Part shown: piece by piece, positions 34,321-43,622 of the stretch
Position numbering within the stretch: the stretch's first letter is position 1
How the letters are laid out: each line of letters begins with the position of its first letter
Origin: Streptomyces marincola
GTDB lineage: Bacteria; Actinomycetota; Actinomycetes; Streptomycetales; Streptomycetaceae
Length of the DNA stretch: 64,000 nucleotides
Assembly (NCBI RefSeq): GCF_020410765.1
Contig: NZ_CP084541.1
Span: forward strand, 3,290,501 to 3,354,500
Direction of reading: 5' to 3'
The notes under the pieces: generated by a model
Database searches by the model: none
What the model saw: only the letters and a program-made list of their open reading frames with translations
Told to the model about the DNA's origin: nothing
Made by a program: the position numbers and the translations under genes

Positions 34321-35350
34321 CCGCGCGGCGGGGCTCTCCGGACGCACCCTGGCGGCGCTGCTGCGCCGGTACGACGCGGGGGAGCCCGTCGCCTGCGAAC
34401 GGGTCGCGGAGGGGCTGCTGAACCACGGCTACCGGCTGGCGACCACGCGCGGCGTGTTCTTCCTGAAGCACCACATCGGCGGCGACCCGCAGACGGTGAC
34501 GCCGCTGGCCGGCCGGCACCGCGCGACGGCCGCGCTCGCCCGGCTCGGCCTGCCCGCGGTGCCGCCGGTGCCCGCGCGGGACGGGCGGACGGTCGCGGTG
34601 CTGCGCGGCCGGGCCTACGCGCTGCACCCGTGGGTGGAGGGCAGGCACCGGCACGGCAGGCAGCTCGACGGCGGCGAGAGCCGGCGGCTCGGCGCGCTGC
34701 TCGGCCGGGTCCACGGGGCGCTCGAAGGCGTGATAAGGCGCTCGCCGCCGAGGCGCCCGCCGGAGCGCGAGGCGGCGCGCACGGCCGACACGCAGGCGCT
34801 GATCGATCAGCTGCTCCGCCGGGTGCGCTCGCGCGCCCGCAGGACCGCGTTCGACGAGCTGGCCGAGTACCGCCTGCTGGAGCGGCGGGTGCTGCTGCGC
34901 GCGCACGCGCACCTGCGGCCCGGGGCGCGGGAGATACCCGCCGAGGGGTGGGTGCACGGGGACTTCCACCCGCTGAACCTGCTGTACCGGGCCGAGCCGC
35001 CGGTGGAGCCGGTCGCGATCGTGGACTGGGACCGGCTGGCGGTGCGCCCGCGCGCCGAGGAGGCGGTCAGGGCGGCGGCGATCTTCTACCTCTGCCCGGA
35101 CGGCCGCCTCGAACTGCCGAAGATCCGCGCCTACGCCCGCGCCTACCGGGCGGCCGTGGGGGCGTCATCCGCGGAGCTGGCCGCCGCCGTGCACCGGGTG
35201 TGGTGGGAGCGGCTGAACGACTTCTGGATGCTGCGCTGGCACTACGAACGGGCCGACCGCAGGCCCGATCCGCAGTTCCCCGCCGCCGGGGCCCTGGTGG
35301 TGTGGTGGACGCGGAACGCGGCGGCGGTGCGGGACGCGTTCTGCGACTGA
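34304..35350 (+). CDS. Aminoglycoside-phosphotransferase (APH)-like protein
   Basis: A 348-aa kinase-fold protein of the APH/phosphotransferase family. It has the catalytic loop WVHGDFHPLNLLY (Asp as catalytic base) and the metal-binding DWDRL that follows. An upstream GLLNHGYRLATTRGVFFLK segment supplies the ATP-binding Lys. GTG 34304 overlaps the end of the kinase gene by 17 bases, indicating coupled translation. Members act on small molecules or sugars; nothing here fixes the substrate, and drug resistance should not be assumed. Confidence 0.82.
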   Translation: MSAVPDRAAGLSGRTLAALLRRYDAGEPVACERVAEGLLNHGYRLATTRGVFFLKHHIGGDPQTVTPLAGRHRATAALARLGLPAVPPVPARDGRTVAVLRGRAYALHPWVEGRHRHGRQLDGGESRRLGALLGRVHGALEGVIRRSPPRRPPEREAARTADTQALIDQLLRRVRSRARRTAFDELAEYRLLERRVLLRAHAHLRPGAREIPAEGWVHGDFHPLNLLYRAEPPVEPVAIVDWDRLAVRPRAEEAVRAAAIFYLCPDGRLELPKIRAYARAYRAAVGASSAELAAAVHRVWWERLNDFWMLRWHYERADRRPDPQFPAAGALVVWWTRNAAAVRDAFCD

Positions 35351-35425
35351 GGCCGGGCCCGCGCCGGCGGAACGGCAGGGGCGCGCCGGGACGGGAGTGG
35401 CGCGGGCGCGCGCGGGCGCGCGCGG

Positions 35426-36088
35426 CTACCGGCCGCGTTCCGCCTGGCGCCTGGCGACGTAGGCCGCGGCCTGGGAGCGCCGTTCCATGCCGAGCTTGGC
35501 CAGCAGACTGGACACGTAGTTCTTGATCGTCTTCTCGGCGAGGTTGAGCTCCTGGCCGATCGCGCGGTTGGTCAGCCCGTCCCCGATGAGGCCGAGGATG
35601 CGCCGCTCCTGGTCCGTCAGCCGTTCGAGCCGGTCGTCGCCGTCCGCCGTGTCGCCGCCGCGCAGCCGGTCGAGGACGCGCCGGGTGGCCTCGGGGTCGA
35701 GCAGCGACCTGCCCGCGGCCACGTCCCGGACGGCGGTCAGCAGCTCGGTGCCGCGGATGGCCTTGAGCACGTATCCCGAGGCGCCCGCCATGATCGCGTC
35801 GAACAGCGCCTCGTCGTCCGCGTAGGACGTGAGCATCAGACAGCTGATCGACTCATCCCTCGAACGAATTTCCCGGCAGACCTCGACGCCACTGCCGTCC
35901 GGCAGCCGCACGTCGAGCACGGCGACGTCAGGACGCGCGGCGGGGATGCGGGCCAGCGCGTCGGCGGCGGTGCCCGCCTCGCCCACGACCTCGATGTCCG
36001 GCTCCATCGCGAGCAGCTCGTGCACGCCGCGCCGCACCACCTCGTGATCGTCGAGGAGGAATACGGTGACTTTTCCGTCTTCGCCCAC
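35426..36088 (-). CDS. NarL/FixJ-family response regulator (orphan)
   Basis: A 220-aa two-domain regulator. The receiver domain has acidic pair D13-D14, phosphoacceptor D59, MLTSYAD and K in YVLKAIRG. A C-terminal LuxR-type helix-turn-helix follows (LTDQERRILGLIGDGLTNRAIG, then KTIKNYVSSLLAKLGM), as in DevR/NarL proteins. No histidine kinase gene adjoins it, so it is an orphan here. It is divergent from the first keto-acid dehydrogenase operon. In S. coelicolor a similar regulator lies by the bkd genes, as I recall. Confidence 0.92.
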   Translation of the reverse strand: MGEDGKVTVFLLDDHEVVRRGVHELLAMEPDIEVVGEAGTAADALARIPAARPDVAVLDVRLPDGSGVEVCREIRSRDESISCLMLTSYADDEALFDAIMAGASGYVLKAIRGTELLTAVRDVAAGRSLLDPEATRRVLDRLRGGDTADGDDRLERLTDQERRILGLIGDGLTNRAIGQELNLAEKTIKNYVSSLLAKLGMERRSQAAAYVARRQAERGR

Positions 36089-36448
36089 CTGCTCAGTGTC
36101 ACACAGTCACCGGCCACCCGCTCCGCTCCGCACTCTTCCGGACGCCCGCGCACCCGGGTTAACGTGCAAGTGTCCCGGCGCCCTGCGAGGCTGGGAGCCG
36201 TACTGTTCCCCCAGCTGCCGCCAGATACTTGGAAATCCAGGTAAATCCGCAGGTCAGACCCCCTTTTCACAGCTTGTGGCGGCACTGGATACCGTGCTCT
36301 GATGGGGCCCGCGGAACGGGACGGGAACGCGACACAGGACCGCTCGGTTCCGTCCGCGCCGCACACACCCCCGTGCGCCGTACGGGACCGGGTCAGCCGC
36401 ACTGGCCGCCCGGTGGACCCCGGGGGCCGGACCGACGGAGGAGCACGA
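36089..36448. other. Promoter region between response regulator and E1 operon
   Basis: This 360-bp divergent gap contains no convincing gene. TTCACA (36266-36271) and GATACC (36288-36293) with 16-base spacing may be a promoter for the dehydrogenase operon. Inverted-repeat operators were not obvious. Confidence 0.3.
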
Positions 36449-37711
36449 GTGACCGTGGAGAGCACCGCCGCACGCGGGAAGCCGCGCCGCGCCGCGGCCG
36501 AGACGACTGCCGCGAGCGGGAAGACGACCGCGAGCCGGAAACCGGCCGCGAGCGGGAAGGCGGCCGCGAGCAAGAAGCCGGCCGCCCCCAGGAGGACGGC
36601 CGCGAGCCGGAAGCCGGCGGGGAAGCGGCAGGCCGAGCGGCCGGAGATGGTCCAGCTGCTCACGCCCGAGGGGGAGCGGGTCGAGCACCCCGACTACGCC
36701 CTCGACACCACGCCCGAGCAACTGCGCGGCCTGTACCGCGACATGATGCTGACCCGCAGGTTCGACGCGGAGGCGACCGCGCTCCAGCGGCAGGGCGAAC
36801 TGGGGCTCTGGCCCTCGCTGCTCGGCCAGGAGGCCGCGCAGATCGGTTCCGGCCGCGCGCTGCGCGAGACGGACTACGTCTTCCCCACCTACCGCGAGCA
36901 CGGCGTCGCCTGGTGCCGCGGGGTCGACCCGGCGCAGTTGCTCGGCATGTTCCGCGGCGTCAACCACGGCGGCTGGGACCCCGCGAGCAACCGCTTCCAC
37001 CTCTACACCATCGTCATCGGCTCGCAGGCGCTGCACGCCACGGGCTACGCGATGGGCGTGCTCAAGGACGGCGCCGACGAGGCGGTGCTCGCCTACTTCG
37101 GGGACGGGGCGTCGAGCCAGGGCGACGTGGCCGAGGCGTTCACGTTCGCCGCCGTGTACAACGCCCCGGTCGTGTTCTTCTGCCAGAACAACCAGTGGGC
37201 GATCTCCGAGCCCACGGAACGCCAGACCCGCGTGCCGCTCTACCAGCGGGCCCAGGGCTACGGCTTCCCCGGCGTCCGCGTCGACGGCAACGACGTGCTC
37301 GCGGTGCTCGCCGTCACCCGCGCCGCCGCCGAGCACGCCAGGACCGGGCAGGGCCCGATCCTGGTCGAGGCGTTCACCTACCGCATGGGCGCCCACACCA
37401 CCTCGGACGACCCGACCCGCTACCGCCCCAAGGAGGAGCTCGAAGCCTGGGAGGCGAAGGACCCGATGCTGCGACTGCGCCGCCTGATCGAGCGGGAGGA
37501 CGCGGCGGACGACGCGTTCTTCTCCGAGCTCCAGGCCGAGAGCGACGCGCTGGCCAAGCGGGTGCGCGAGGTGATCCGCACCATGCCCGACCCCGACGGC
37601 ATGGCGATGTTCGAGCACACCTACGCCGACGGGCACGCGCTCGTCGACGAGGAACGGGCCCAGTACGGCGCCTACCTCGCGTCGTTCGCCGACCAGCACG
37701 AGGGGAACTGA
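36449..37711 (+). CDS. bkdA: 2-oxo-acid dehydrogenase E1 alpha subunit (operon 1)
   Basis: A 420-aa thiamin-diphosphate enzyme subunit, E1alpha of a heterotetrameric branched-chain keto-acid or pyruvate dehydrogenase. The ThDP motif GDGASSQGD...QNNQWAIS is intact. Residues about 8-62 form a Lys/Ala/Ser/Arg/Pro-rich repeat (for example AASKKPAAP, TAASRKPAG) resembling histone-H1-like tails, absent from the second E1alpha in this window. GTG 36449 has GGAGGAG 5 bases upstream. It is followed by E1beta after 1 base. Whether the substrate is branched-chain keto acids or pyruvate is not decidable by eye. Confidence 0.85.
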   Translation: MTVESTAARGKPRRAAAETTAASGKTTASRKPAASGKAAASKKPAAPRRTAASRKPAGKRQAERPEMVQLLTPEGERVEHPDYALDTTPEQLRGLYRDMMLTRRFDAEATALQRQGELGLWPSLLGQEAAQIGSGRALRETDYVFPTYREHGVAWCRGVDPAQLLGMFRGVNHGGWDPASNRFHLYTIVIGSQALHATGYAMGVLKDGADEAVLAYFGDGASSQGDVAEAFTFAAVYNAPVVFFCQNNQWAISEPTERQTRVPLYQRAQGYGFPGVRVDGNDVLAVLAVTRAAAEHARTGQGPILVEAFTYRMGAHTTSDDPTRYRPKEELEAWEAKDPMLRLRRLIEREDAADDAFFSELQAESDALAKRVREVIRTMPDPDGMAMFEHTYADGHALVDEERAQYGAYLASFADQHEGN

Positions 37712-37712
37712 C

Positions 37713-38693
37713 ATGGCGGCCGAGAAGATGGCGCTCGCGAAGGCGCTCAACGCCTCGCTGCGCACGGCGCTCGAAACCGACCCGAAGGTCCTGGTCATGG
37801 GCGAGGACGTGGGCCGGCTCGGCGGCGTCTTCCGCATCACCGACCAGCTCCAGAAGGACTTCGGCGAGGACCGGGTCATCGACACGCCGCTCGCCGAGTC
37901 CGGCATCATCGGCACCGCCATCGGCCTGGCCCTGCGCGGCTACCGGCCGGTCGCCGAGATCCAGTTCGACGGCTTCGTGTTCCCCGCGTACGACCAGATC
38001 GTCACCCAGCTCGCCAAGATGCACGCCCGTTCCCTGGGCGCCGTCCGGCTGCCCGTCGTCATCCGCATCCCCTACGGGGGCGGCATCGGCGCGGTCGAGC
38101 ACCACAGCGAGTCCCCCGAGGCCCTGTTCGCGCACGTCGCCGGCCTGAAGATCGTCACCCCCTCCGACGCGTCGGACGCGTACTGGATGCTCCAGCAGGC
38201 GATCCAGTGCGACGACCCGGTGGTGTTCTTCGAGCCGAAGGCCAGGTACTGGGACAAGGGCGAGGTCGACCGCGAGGGCATCCCAGGCCCCCTGCACGCG
38301 GCCAAGGTGGTCAGGCCGGGCGATGACCTGACGATCGCCGCCTACGGGCCCTCGGTGAAGACGGCGCTCGCCGCGGCGAGCGCGGCCGAGGAGGACGGCG
38401 TCTCGCTGGAAGTGGTCGACCTGCGGTCGGTCTCGCCGATCGACTTCGACACCCTCCAGCGGTCGGTCGAACGGACCGGCCGCTTGGTGGTGGTGCACGA
38501 GGCGCCGGTGTTCTTCGGCTCCGGCGGCGAGATCGCCGCCCGCATCACGGAGCGCTGCTTCTACCATCTGGAAGCGCCGGTGCTGCGCGTGGGCGGTTTC
38601 CACGCGCCGTATCCGCCCGCGCGGCTGGAGGAGGAGTACCTTCCCGGGCTTGACAGGGTGCTGGACAGCGTCGACCGCGCCTTGGCGTACTGA
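37713..38693 (+). CDS. bkdB: 2-oxo-acid dehydrogenase E1 beta subunit (operon 1)
   Basis: A 326-aa transketolase-like E1beta subunit that completes the ThDP site with E1alpha. It has MGEDVGRLGGVFRIT, DTPLAESGIIGTAIG, IPYGGGIGAVEHHSES and the C-terminal HEAPVFFGSGGEIAA. GAGGGGA precedes ATG 37713, 1 base after the E1alpha stop. It is very similar in layout to the E1beta at 56454-57446. It acts in the cytoplasmic dehydrogenase complex that feeds branched-chain acyl-CoA starters or acetyl-CoA. Confidence 0.88.
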   Translation: MAAEKMALAKALNASLRTALETDPKVLVMGEDVGRLGGVFRITDQLQKDFGEDRVIDTPLAESGIIGTAIGLALRGYRPVAEIQFDGFVFPAYDQIVTQLAKMHARSLGAVRLPVVIRIPYGGGIGAVEHHSESPEALFAHVAGLKIVTPSDASDAYWMLQQAIQCDDPVVFFEPKARYWDKGEVDREGIPGPLHAAKVVRPGDDLTIAAYGPSVKTALAAASAAEEDGVSLEVVDLRSVSPIDFDTLQRSVERTGRLVVVHEAPVFFGSGGEIAARITERCFYHLEAPVLRVGGFHAPYPPARLEEEYLPGLDRVLDSVDRALAY

Positions 38694-38713
38694 GGGAGAG
38701 GCTGAGGAGAGTC

Positions 38714-40201
38714 GTGACGATGGCTGCTGAAGCACAGCGCTACCGCGAGTTCAGAATGCCGGACGTGGGCGAAGGACTCGCCGAGGCGGAGATCCTGAAG
38801 TGGCTCGTCGCGCCGGGCGACACGGTCAGCGACGGGCAGACGGTGGTGGAGGTCGAGACCGCCAAGGCGGCGGTCGAGCTGCCCATCCCCTACGACGGAA
38901 CGGTGCGCGAGATCCTCTTCCCCGAGGGCACCACCGTGGATGTCGGCACCCCGATCATCACGGTCGACACCGACCCGGGCGCGGGGCCGCCGCCGGGCGC
39001 CGAGGCACCCGCGGCTCCGGCGGCGGCGGACGGCGGCGCGGCCGGGGAGGGCGGCGGGAACGGCGAGCCCCCGGCGGGCGAGGGCAGGCAGCCCGTGCTC
39101 GTCGGCTACGGCGTCTCGGCGCCGTCGGGCAGGCGCAGGCCGCGCAAGCCGCGCATCCCGGAGCCGGCCGCTCCCGAGCCGGCGGCCGTTCCGGAACCGG
39201 CCCCCGTTCCCGAGCCGCAGGCCGCGTCCCGCGGGCAGGCGGCGCGGGAGAACGGACGGCCGCTGGCCAAGCCCCCGGTCCGCAAGCTGGCCAAGGACCT
39301 CGGGGTCGACCTCGCGGGCGTCACGCCGACCGGCGCGGACGGGATCGTCACCCGCGACGACGTGCACGCCGCCGCCAGGCGCCCGGCACCCGGCGCCGCG
39401 GCCGACCACGACCGCGCCTCCAGGAACGGGCAGCCAGCCGCCGACCACGCGCCGGCGGCCGGCTCCGTGCCGGCCGTTGAGCCGCAGTCGCTGGCCGCGA
39501 TCCGCGAACGCCGGGTACCGATCAAGGGCGTGCGCAAGGCGACGGCGCAGGCGATGGTGTCGAGCGCGTTCACCGCGCCGCACGCGACCGAGTTCATCAC
39601 GGTCGATGTGACGCGCACGATGCGCCTGGTCGGCGAGCTGAAGGAGGACCCGGACTTCGCCGGGCTCCGCGTCAACCCGCTGCTGCTGGTCGCCAAGGCC
39701 CTGCTCGTCGCCATCCGCCGCAACCCCGAGGTGAACGCGGCCTGGGACGAGGAGAACCAGGAGATCGTCTACAAGGACTACGTCAACCTGGGCATCGCCG
39801 CGGCCACCCAGCGCGGCCTGATCGTCCCGAACATCAAGGACGCGCAGGCCATGACCCTGCCCGAGCTGTCGCGGGCGCTCGGCGACCTGGTCGCCACCGC
39901 GAAGGAGGGCAGGACACCGCTGGCCGACATGCGGGACGGCACGGTGACGATCACCAACGTCGGCGTCTTCGGCGTCGACACCGGGACCCCGATCCTCACC
40001 CCGGGCGAGGCCGCGATCCTCGCGTTCGGCGCGATCCGCGAGCAGCCGTGGGTCCACAAGGGCAAGGTCAAGCCCCGGCACGTCACCACGCTCGCGCTGT
40101 CCTTCGACCACCGGCTCGTCGACGGCGAGCTGGGCTCGAAGGTGCTCGCGGACGTGGCGGCCGTGCTTGAGCGGCCCAAGCGGCTGATCACCTGGGCCTG
40201 A
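38714..40201 (+). CDS. bkdC: Dihydrolipoamide acyltransferase E2 (operon 1)
   Basis: A 495-aa E2 core component. Its lipoyl domain has the lipoylated Lys51 (VEVETAKAAV). A long Pro/Ala-rich linker follows, then a peripheral-subunit-binding domain near residues 190-225 (KLAKDLGVDLAGVTPTG). The catalytic domain has SFDHRLVDG (HxxxDG motif). GTG 38714 has GAGGAGA upstream; ATG 38720 is an alternative. No E3 gene is present, so the complex uses a dihydrolipoamide dehydrogenase from elsewhere. A very strong hairpin follows. Confidence 0.9.
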   Translation: MTMAAEAQRYREFRMPDVGEGLAEAEILKWLVAPGDTVSDGQTVVEVETAKAAVELPIPYDGTVREILFPEGTTVDVGTPIITVDTDPGAGPPPGAEAPAAPAAADGGAAGEGGGNGEPPAGEGRQPVLVGYGVSAPSGRRRPRKPRIPEPAAPEPAAVPEPAPVPEPQAASRGQAARENGRPLAKPPVRKLAKDLGVDLAGVTPTGADGIVTRDDVHAAARRPAPGAAADHDRASRNGQPAADHAPAAGSVPAVEPQSLAAIRERRVPIKGVRKATAQAMVSSAFTAPHATEFITVDVTRTMRLVGELKEDPDFAGLRVNPLLLVAKALLVAIRRNPEVNAAWDEENQEIVYKDYVNLGIAAATQRGLIVPNIKDAQAMTLPELSRALGDLVATAKEGRTPLADMRDGTVTITNVGVFGVDTGTPILTPGEAAILAFGAIREQPWVHKGKVKPRHVTTLALSFDHRLVDGELGSKVLADVAAVLERPKRLITWA

Positions 40202-40222
40202 CCGGCGGCACACCCGCGCACG

Positions 40223-40258
40223 AACGGGGGCGGCGACCGCGTGGTCGCCGCCCCCGTT
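40223..40258. terminator. Perfect 16-bp hairpin terminator
   Basis: AACGGGGGCGGCGACC (40223-40238), loop GCGT, and GGTCGCCGCCCCCGTT (40243-40258). It serves the E2 operon and the convergent bpa gene. Confidence 0.88.
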
Positions 40259-40281
40259 CCCCGTGCTCCGCGGGCGCGCGC

Positions 40282-40848
40282 CTACAGGTAGGGGCCGGAA
40301 CGCGCGCCGCCGCGCGGGTCGTCGCTCTCCTGCCCCTCGTCGCCCAGCGCGCCGGGCGGCAGGGCCCGCCGCATCTGTTCGAGCTGCGCGCGGGCCGCCA
40401 TCTGCTGCGCGAACAGCGCCGTCTGAATGCCGTGGAACAGCCCTTCGAGCCAGCCGACCAGCTGCGCCTGCGCGATGCGCAGCTCGGCGTCGGTGGGCAC
40501 GCTGTCATCCGTGAACGGCAGCGACAGGCGGCTCAGCTCCGCCACCAGCTCGGGCGCGAGCCCTTCCTCCAGCTCCTTGACCGAGCTGGCGTGGATCTCC
40601 TTCAGCCGGGCCCGGCTCGCCTCGTCGAGCGGCGCCGACTTCACCTCTTCGAGCAGCTGCTTGATCATGCTGCCGATCCGCATGACCTTCGCCGGCTGCT
40701 CCACCATCTCGGTCAGGGGCGTCTCGTTCGGCCCCCCGTCGCCTTCACCGTTTCCCTGGGGCGCGACACCGCTGAGCGCCATCCCGTCCGGCCCCACGAC
40801 CAGAATCTGGGACTTCTCCTGCGGTGCGTCGTTGCTCGGCTGTGTCAT
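40282..40848 (-). CDS. bpa: Bacterial proteasome activator Bpa/PafE
   Basis: A 188-aa ATP-independent activator (DUF2587) that docks on the 20S proteasome and opens its gate for unfolded substrates. It is mostly helical, with an acidic N-terminal tail, a helical core from about residue 50 to 160, and the C-terminal GPYL, which matches the GQYL-type gate-opening tail of Bpa. ATG 40848 has GGGGG just upstream; ATG 40863 would add 5 residues. Bpa is actinobacteria-specific, which supports the taxonomic call. Confidence 0.92.
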   Translation of the reverse strand: MTQPSNDAPQEKSQILVVGPDGMALSGVAPQGNGEGDGGPNETPLTEMVEQPAKVMRIGSMIKQLLEEVKSAPLDEASRARLKEIHASSVKELEEGLAPELVAELSRLSLPFTDDSVPTDAELRIAQAQLVGWLEGLFHGIQTALFAQQMAARAQLEQMRRALPPGALGDEGQESDDPRGGARSGPYL

Positions 40849-40869
40849 ACCCCCATCATGCAACGCGGA

Positions 40870-43622
40870 TCACCCGGCCCGCCGCGCGAGGGGCACCCGG
40901 GAGCGGGTCAGCAGCGCGGCCATGAGGCAGGCGACGAGCGGCACGACGACGATGAGCTGGGCGAACGTGCCCCACGGCAGCTCCAGGTACAGCTCGGGCC
41001 GGCTCTCCAGCGTTTCCCAGCCCTCGTCCCAGCCGCGTTCCCAGTAGTCCAGCTCATCGCGGTGCAGGACCAGCACGATGCCCACGGCGGGCACGAGCCC
41101 CGACAGCGCGCCGAGGAACACCCCCATGGCCGCGACCATCCCGCACTGAAGTCCGGAGAGGGCCCTGCGCAGCCGGGGCGCCGCGCCGACGGCGGCGAGC
41201 GTTCTCAGGTCGGCCTCCGAGTCGGCCTGGGCGAGACCGGTCGCGATGCCCGCGGCCCCCAGCGTGATCACCAGGGCGGCCAGCGAAAGGATCAGCAGGC
41301 CGAGGTCCGCGTCGCCCTCGTAGCCGTTCTCGATGTACAGGTGCGGGTCCGAGCCCAGCTGGTCCGAGAGCGCGCCCGCCAGCGCCTGCTCCTCCTCCCC
41401 CGTGGGCGTGCGCGTGGTGGACATCAGCACCTGGTCGACCAACGCGTCCGTGCCGGCCGCACGCGCGGTCTCGGGCGAGACGACCGCGCCGTACCCAAAC
41501 GGCATGTTCTCGGCATCCACGACGTGGGCGGGGAAGGCGAGGGTGCGGTCCGGGGGCCTGATGAACTCGCCCGACTCGTCATACCCCGCCTCTTCCTCGA
41601 ACACCGCCACCTCGATCCGGCCGTCGGCGACCAGGTGCTCGGCCAGCACCACCGCGTCGCCGCGGTCGAGCGCGGCGCGCGCTTCGGGGCCGCCGATGTC
41701 CAGCACGTCGAGCAGTTCGGGACCCGCGACGGCCACCATGTCGGCGGCGGAACCTTCGGCGCAGCGCGGGTCCTCCTGGAGCTCGCGCCGCTCGGCCGGT
41801 GTCATCGACTCGGCCTCCAGCTCCCACAGCGGGCACTCGGCGCCCTCGGGCATGACGAGAAGCGCCGAACTCTCGGGTCCCGGGGGGAGCATCGCGAGGT
41901 CGGCGCGCGTCTCCACGGGCAGGTGCTGCTCGGCGAGCCGCGCGGCCAGCTCAAGGTTGCCCTCGTCGCGCCACCCGGCGTTGATGGCGACGGTGCCTTC
42001 GGGCAGCTCGGCCACGTATTCGCCGCGCCCCTCGGCGTCGTCGCTGGCGATCACGGTGGCGACGGAGACCGCCCCGGCCACGGCGGCCAGCACGGCGGCG
42101 ACGGCGGGCGCGGTCCTGCCGCGGTTGCGCGCGGCGTCCCGCAGGGCGAGCCGCGCGGTCAGCGGCAGCCTGCGGCCGAGGCGGCCGAACGCGCCGACGA
42201 GCAGCGGGGTGAGCGCGACGAGGCCGAGTTCGGTGAGGATCGCGCCGCCCGCGACGGCGGGCGCGCTGTTCCACATCAGGCCGCCCACCAGGGTGAGCGG
42301 GACGCCGAGGACCACGGCGACCGTGCCGACCACGGGCAGGGCGCGCCCGGTGCGGCGCACGCCGCGCCGACCGGTGAGCGATTCCAGCACGTCGGCCCGT
42401 GCGGCGCCGATCGCGGGCACGACCGCGGCGAGCAGTCCGACGAGAACGGCGAGCAGGGCGATCCCGGCCAGCTCGGGCACCCGGAAGTCCCACGCGCCGA
42501 AACGGCTGCCGTTCCGCTCCTCGATCCACGGCCTGGCGGCCAGTGCCAGCAGGGTGCCGAGCGCGAGGCCGATGACGGCCGCCGCCGCCCCGAGCACGAT
42601 GCCGCCGGCCAGCATGACGGCCCGCAGGTGGCGGCGGTCGCCGCCGTTCGCGCCGATCAGGCCGAGCTGGCGGCGGGAGCGGCGCGCGCCCACGGCGAAC
42701 GCGGGACCGGCCAGCAGGCAGATCTCCAGGACGATCAGCGAGACGACCACGACGGCGACGACGACCATCTCGGAGTTGTCGCCCCCCAGGCCTCGCTCCG
42801 CCCCAGCTCGCGGAACAGCGGCACCTGGTCGTCGGGCGGCGGGTCGGCGACGACGGACTTGGACGTGGCGGTCAGGCCGTGCTCGTTCGCGGCCATGACC
42901 ATGTCCCAGGTGACGCCGCCCTCGGGCACGTCGGCCAGGTACGTCACCGTGACCGAGTCCTCGGACCGCGGCGGCTCCGCGCCCGGCCGGGCGAGCACCT
43001 CGTCCGCGCCCAGGTCGCCGGGCAGCTCGTAGGCGCCGGTGATGCGGTAGGAGGTGTCGTCGTCCTCGAAGCGCAGCCGTGAGCCGACGTACAGGCCGCT
43101 GTTGTCGAGGAACGCCTGGGTGACGGCCACCTCGTCGTCCGCGCCGGGGAAGTCGCCGCGCAGCAGGGTCAGCATGCCCTCGGTGTGGGGTCCTGGCTCG
43201 ACCTTCCGGACGCTCGTCGGCATGAGCCCCGACCTGCTGTGGACGACGCCGCGCGCGGTCTCGTTCGCGCGCAGTTCGGTGCCCGGGGGCAGCAGCCCGG
43301 CCAGCACGCCGGCGATGTCCTCGGGCGTGCGCTCGTCGGGGGCGTCCCAGACCCCGTCCTCGGCGTGCATCTGCCCGTTGTCGGGCGACTGCCACACGGG
43401 GCCGGCGGCGGCCTGCTGGAACTCGGCATCGGCCCCGCCCATGAGGCGGGTCAGCTCCTCGGCCTGCGAGACATCGCCGCTGCGGAAGGCGATGTCGGCG
43501 CCGGTCACGCCGACGATGGGCAGGGCGATCATGGCGACGACCAGGGCGCTGCGGCCCTTGGCGCGCAGGGCGTCGCGGCGCGCGACGCGCAGCGCGAGCC
43601 GCCAGGTGGCGATCCGGCTCAC
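40870..43622 (-). pseudogene. FtsX-like ABC permease split by a single-base frameshift
   Basis: Two frames together encode one MacB/FtsX-type permease of about 915 aa. Frame 1 runs from GTG 43622 to the break with an N-terminal membrane helix and outer domain. Frame 2 continues to 40870 with MVVVAVVVVSLIVLEICLLAG and later helices. The shift lies in a run of six C at 42782-42787 (G on the coding strand). A seventh G would restore EAWGGDNSEMVV. As read, frame 1 ends at 42735 with a short nonsense tail. It follows the ATPase and PadR genes with 4-base overlaps. The break may be a real mutation or a homopolymer sequencing error. Confidence 0.85.
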
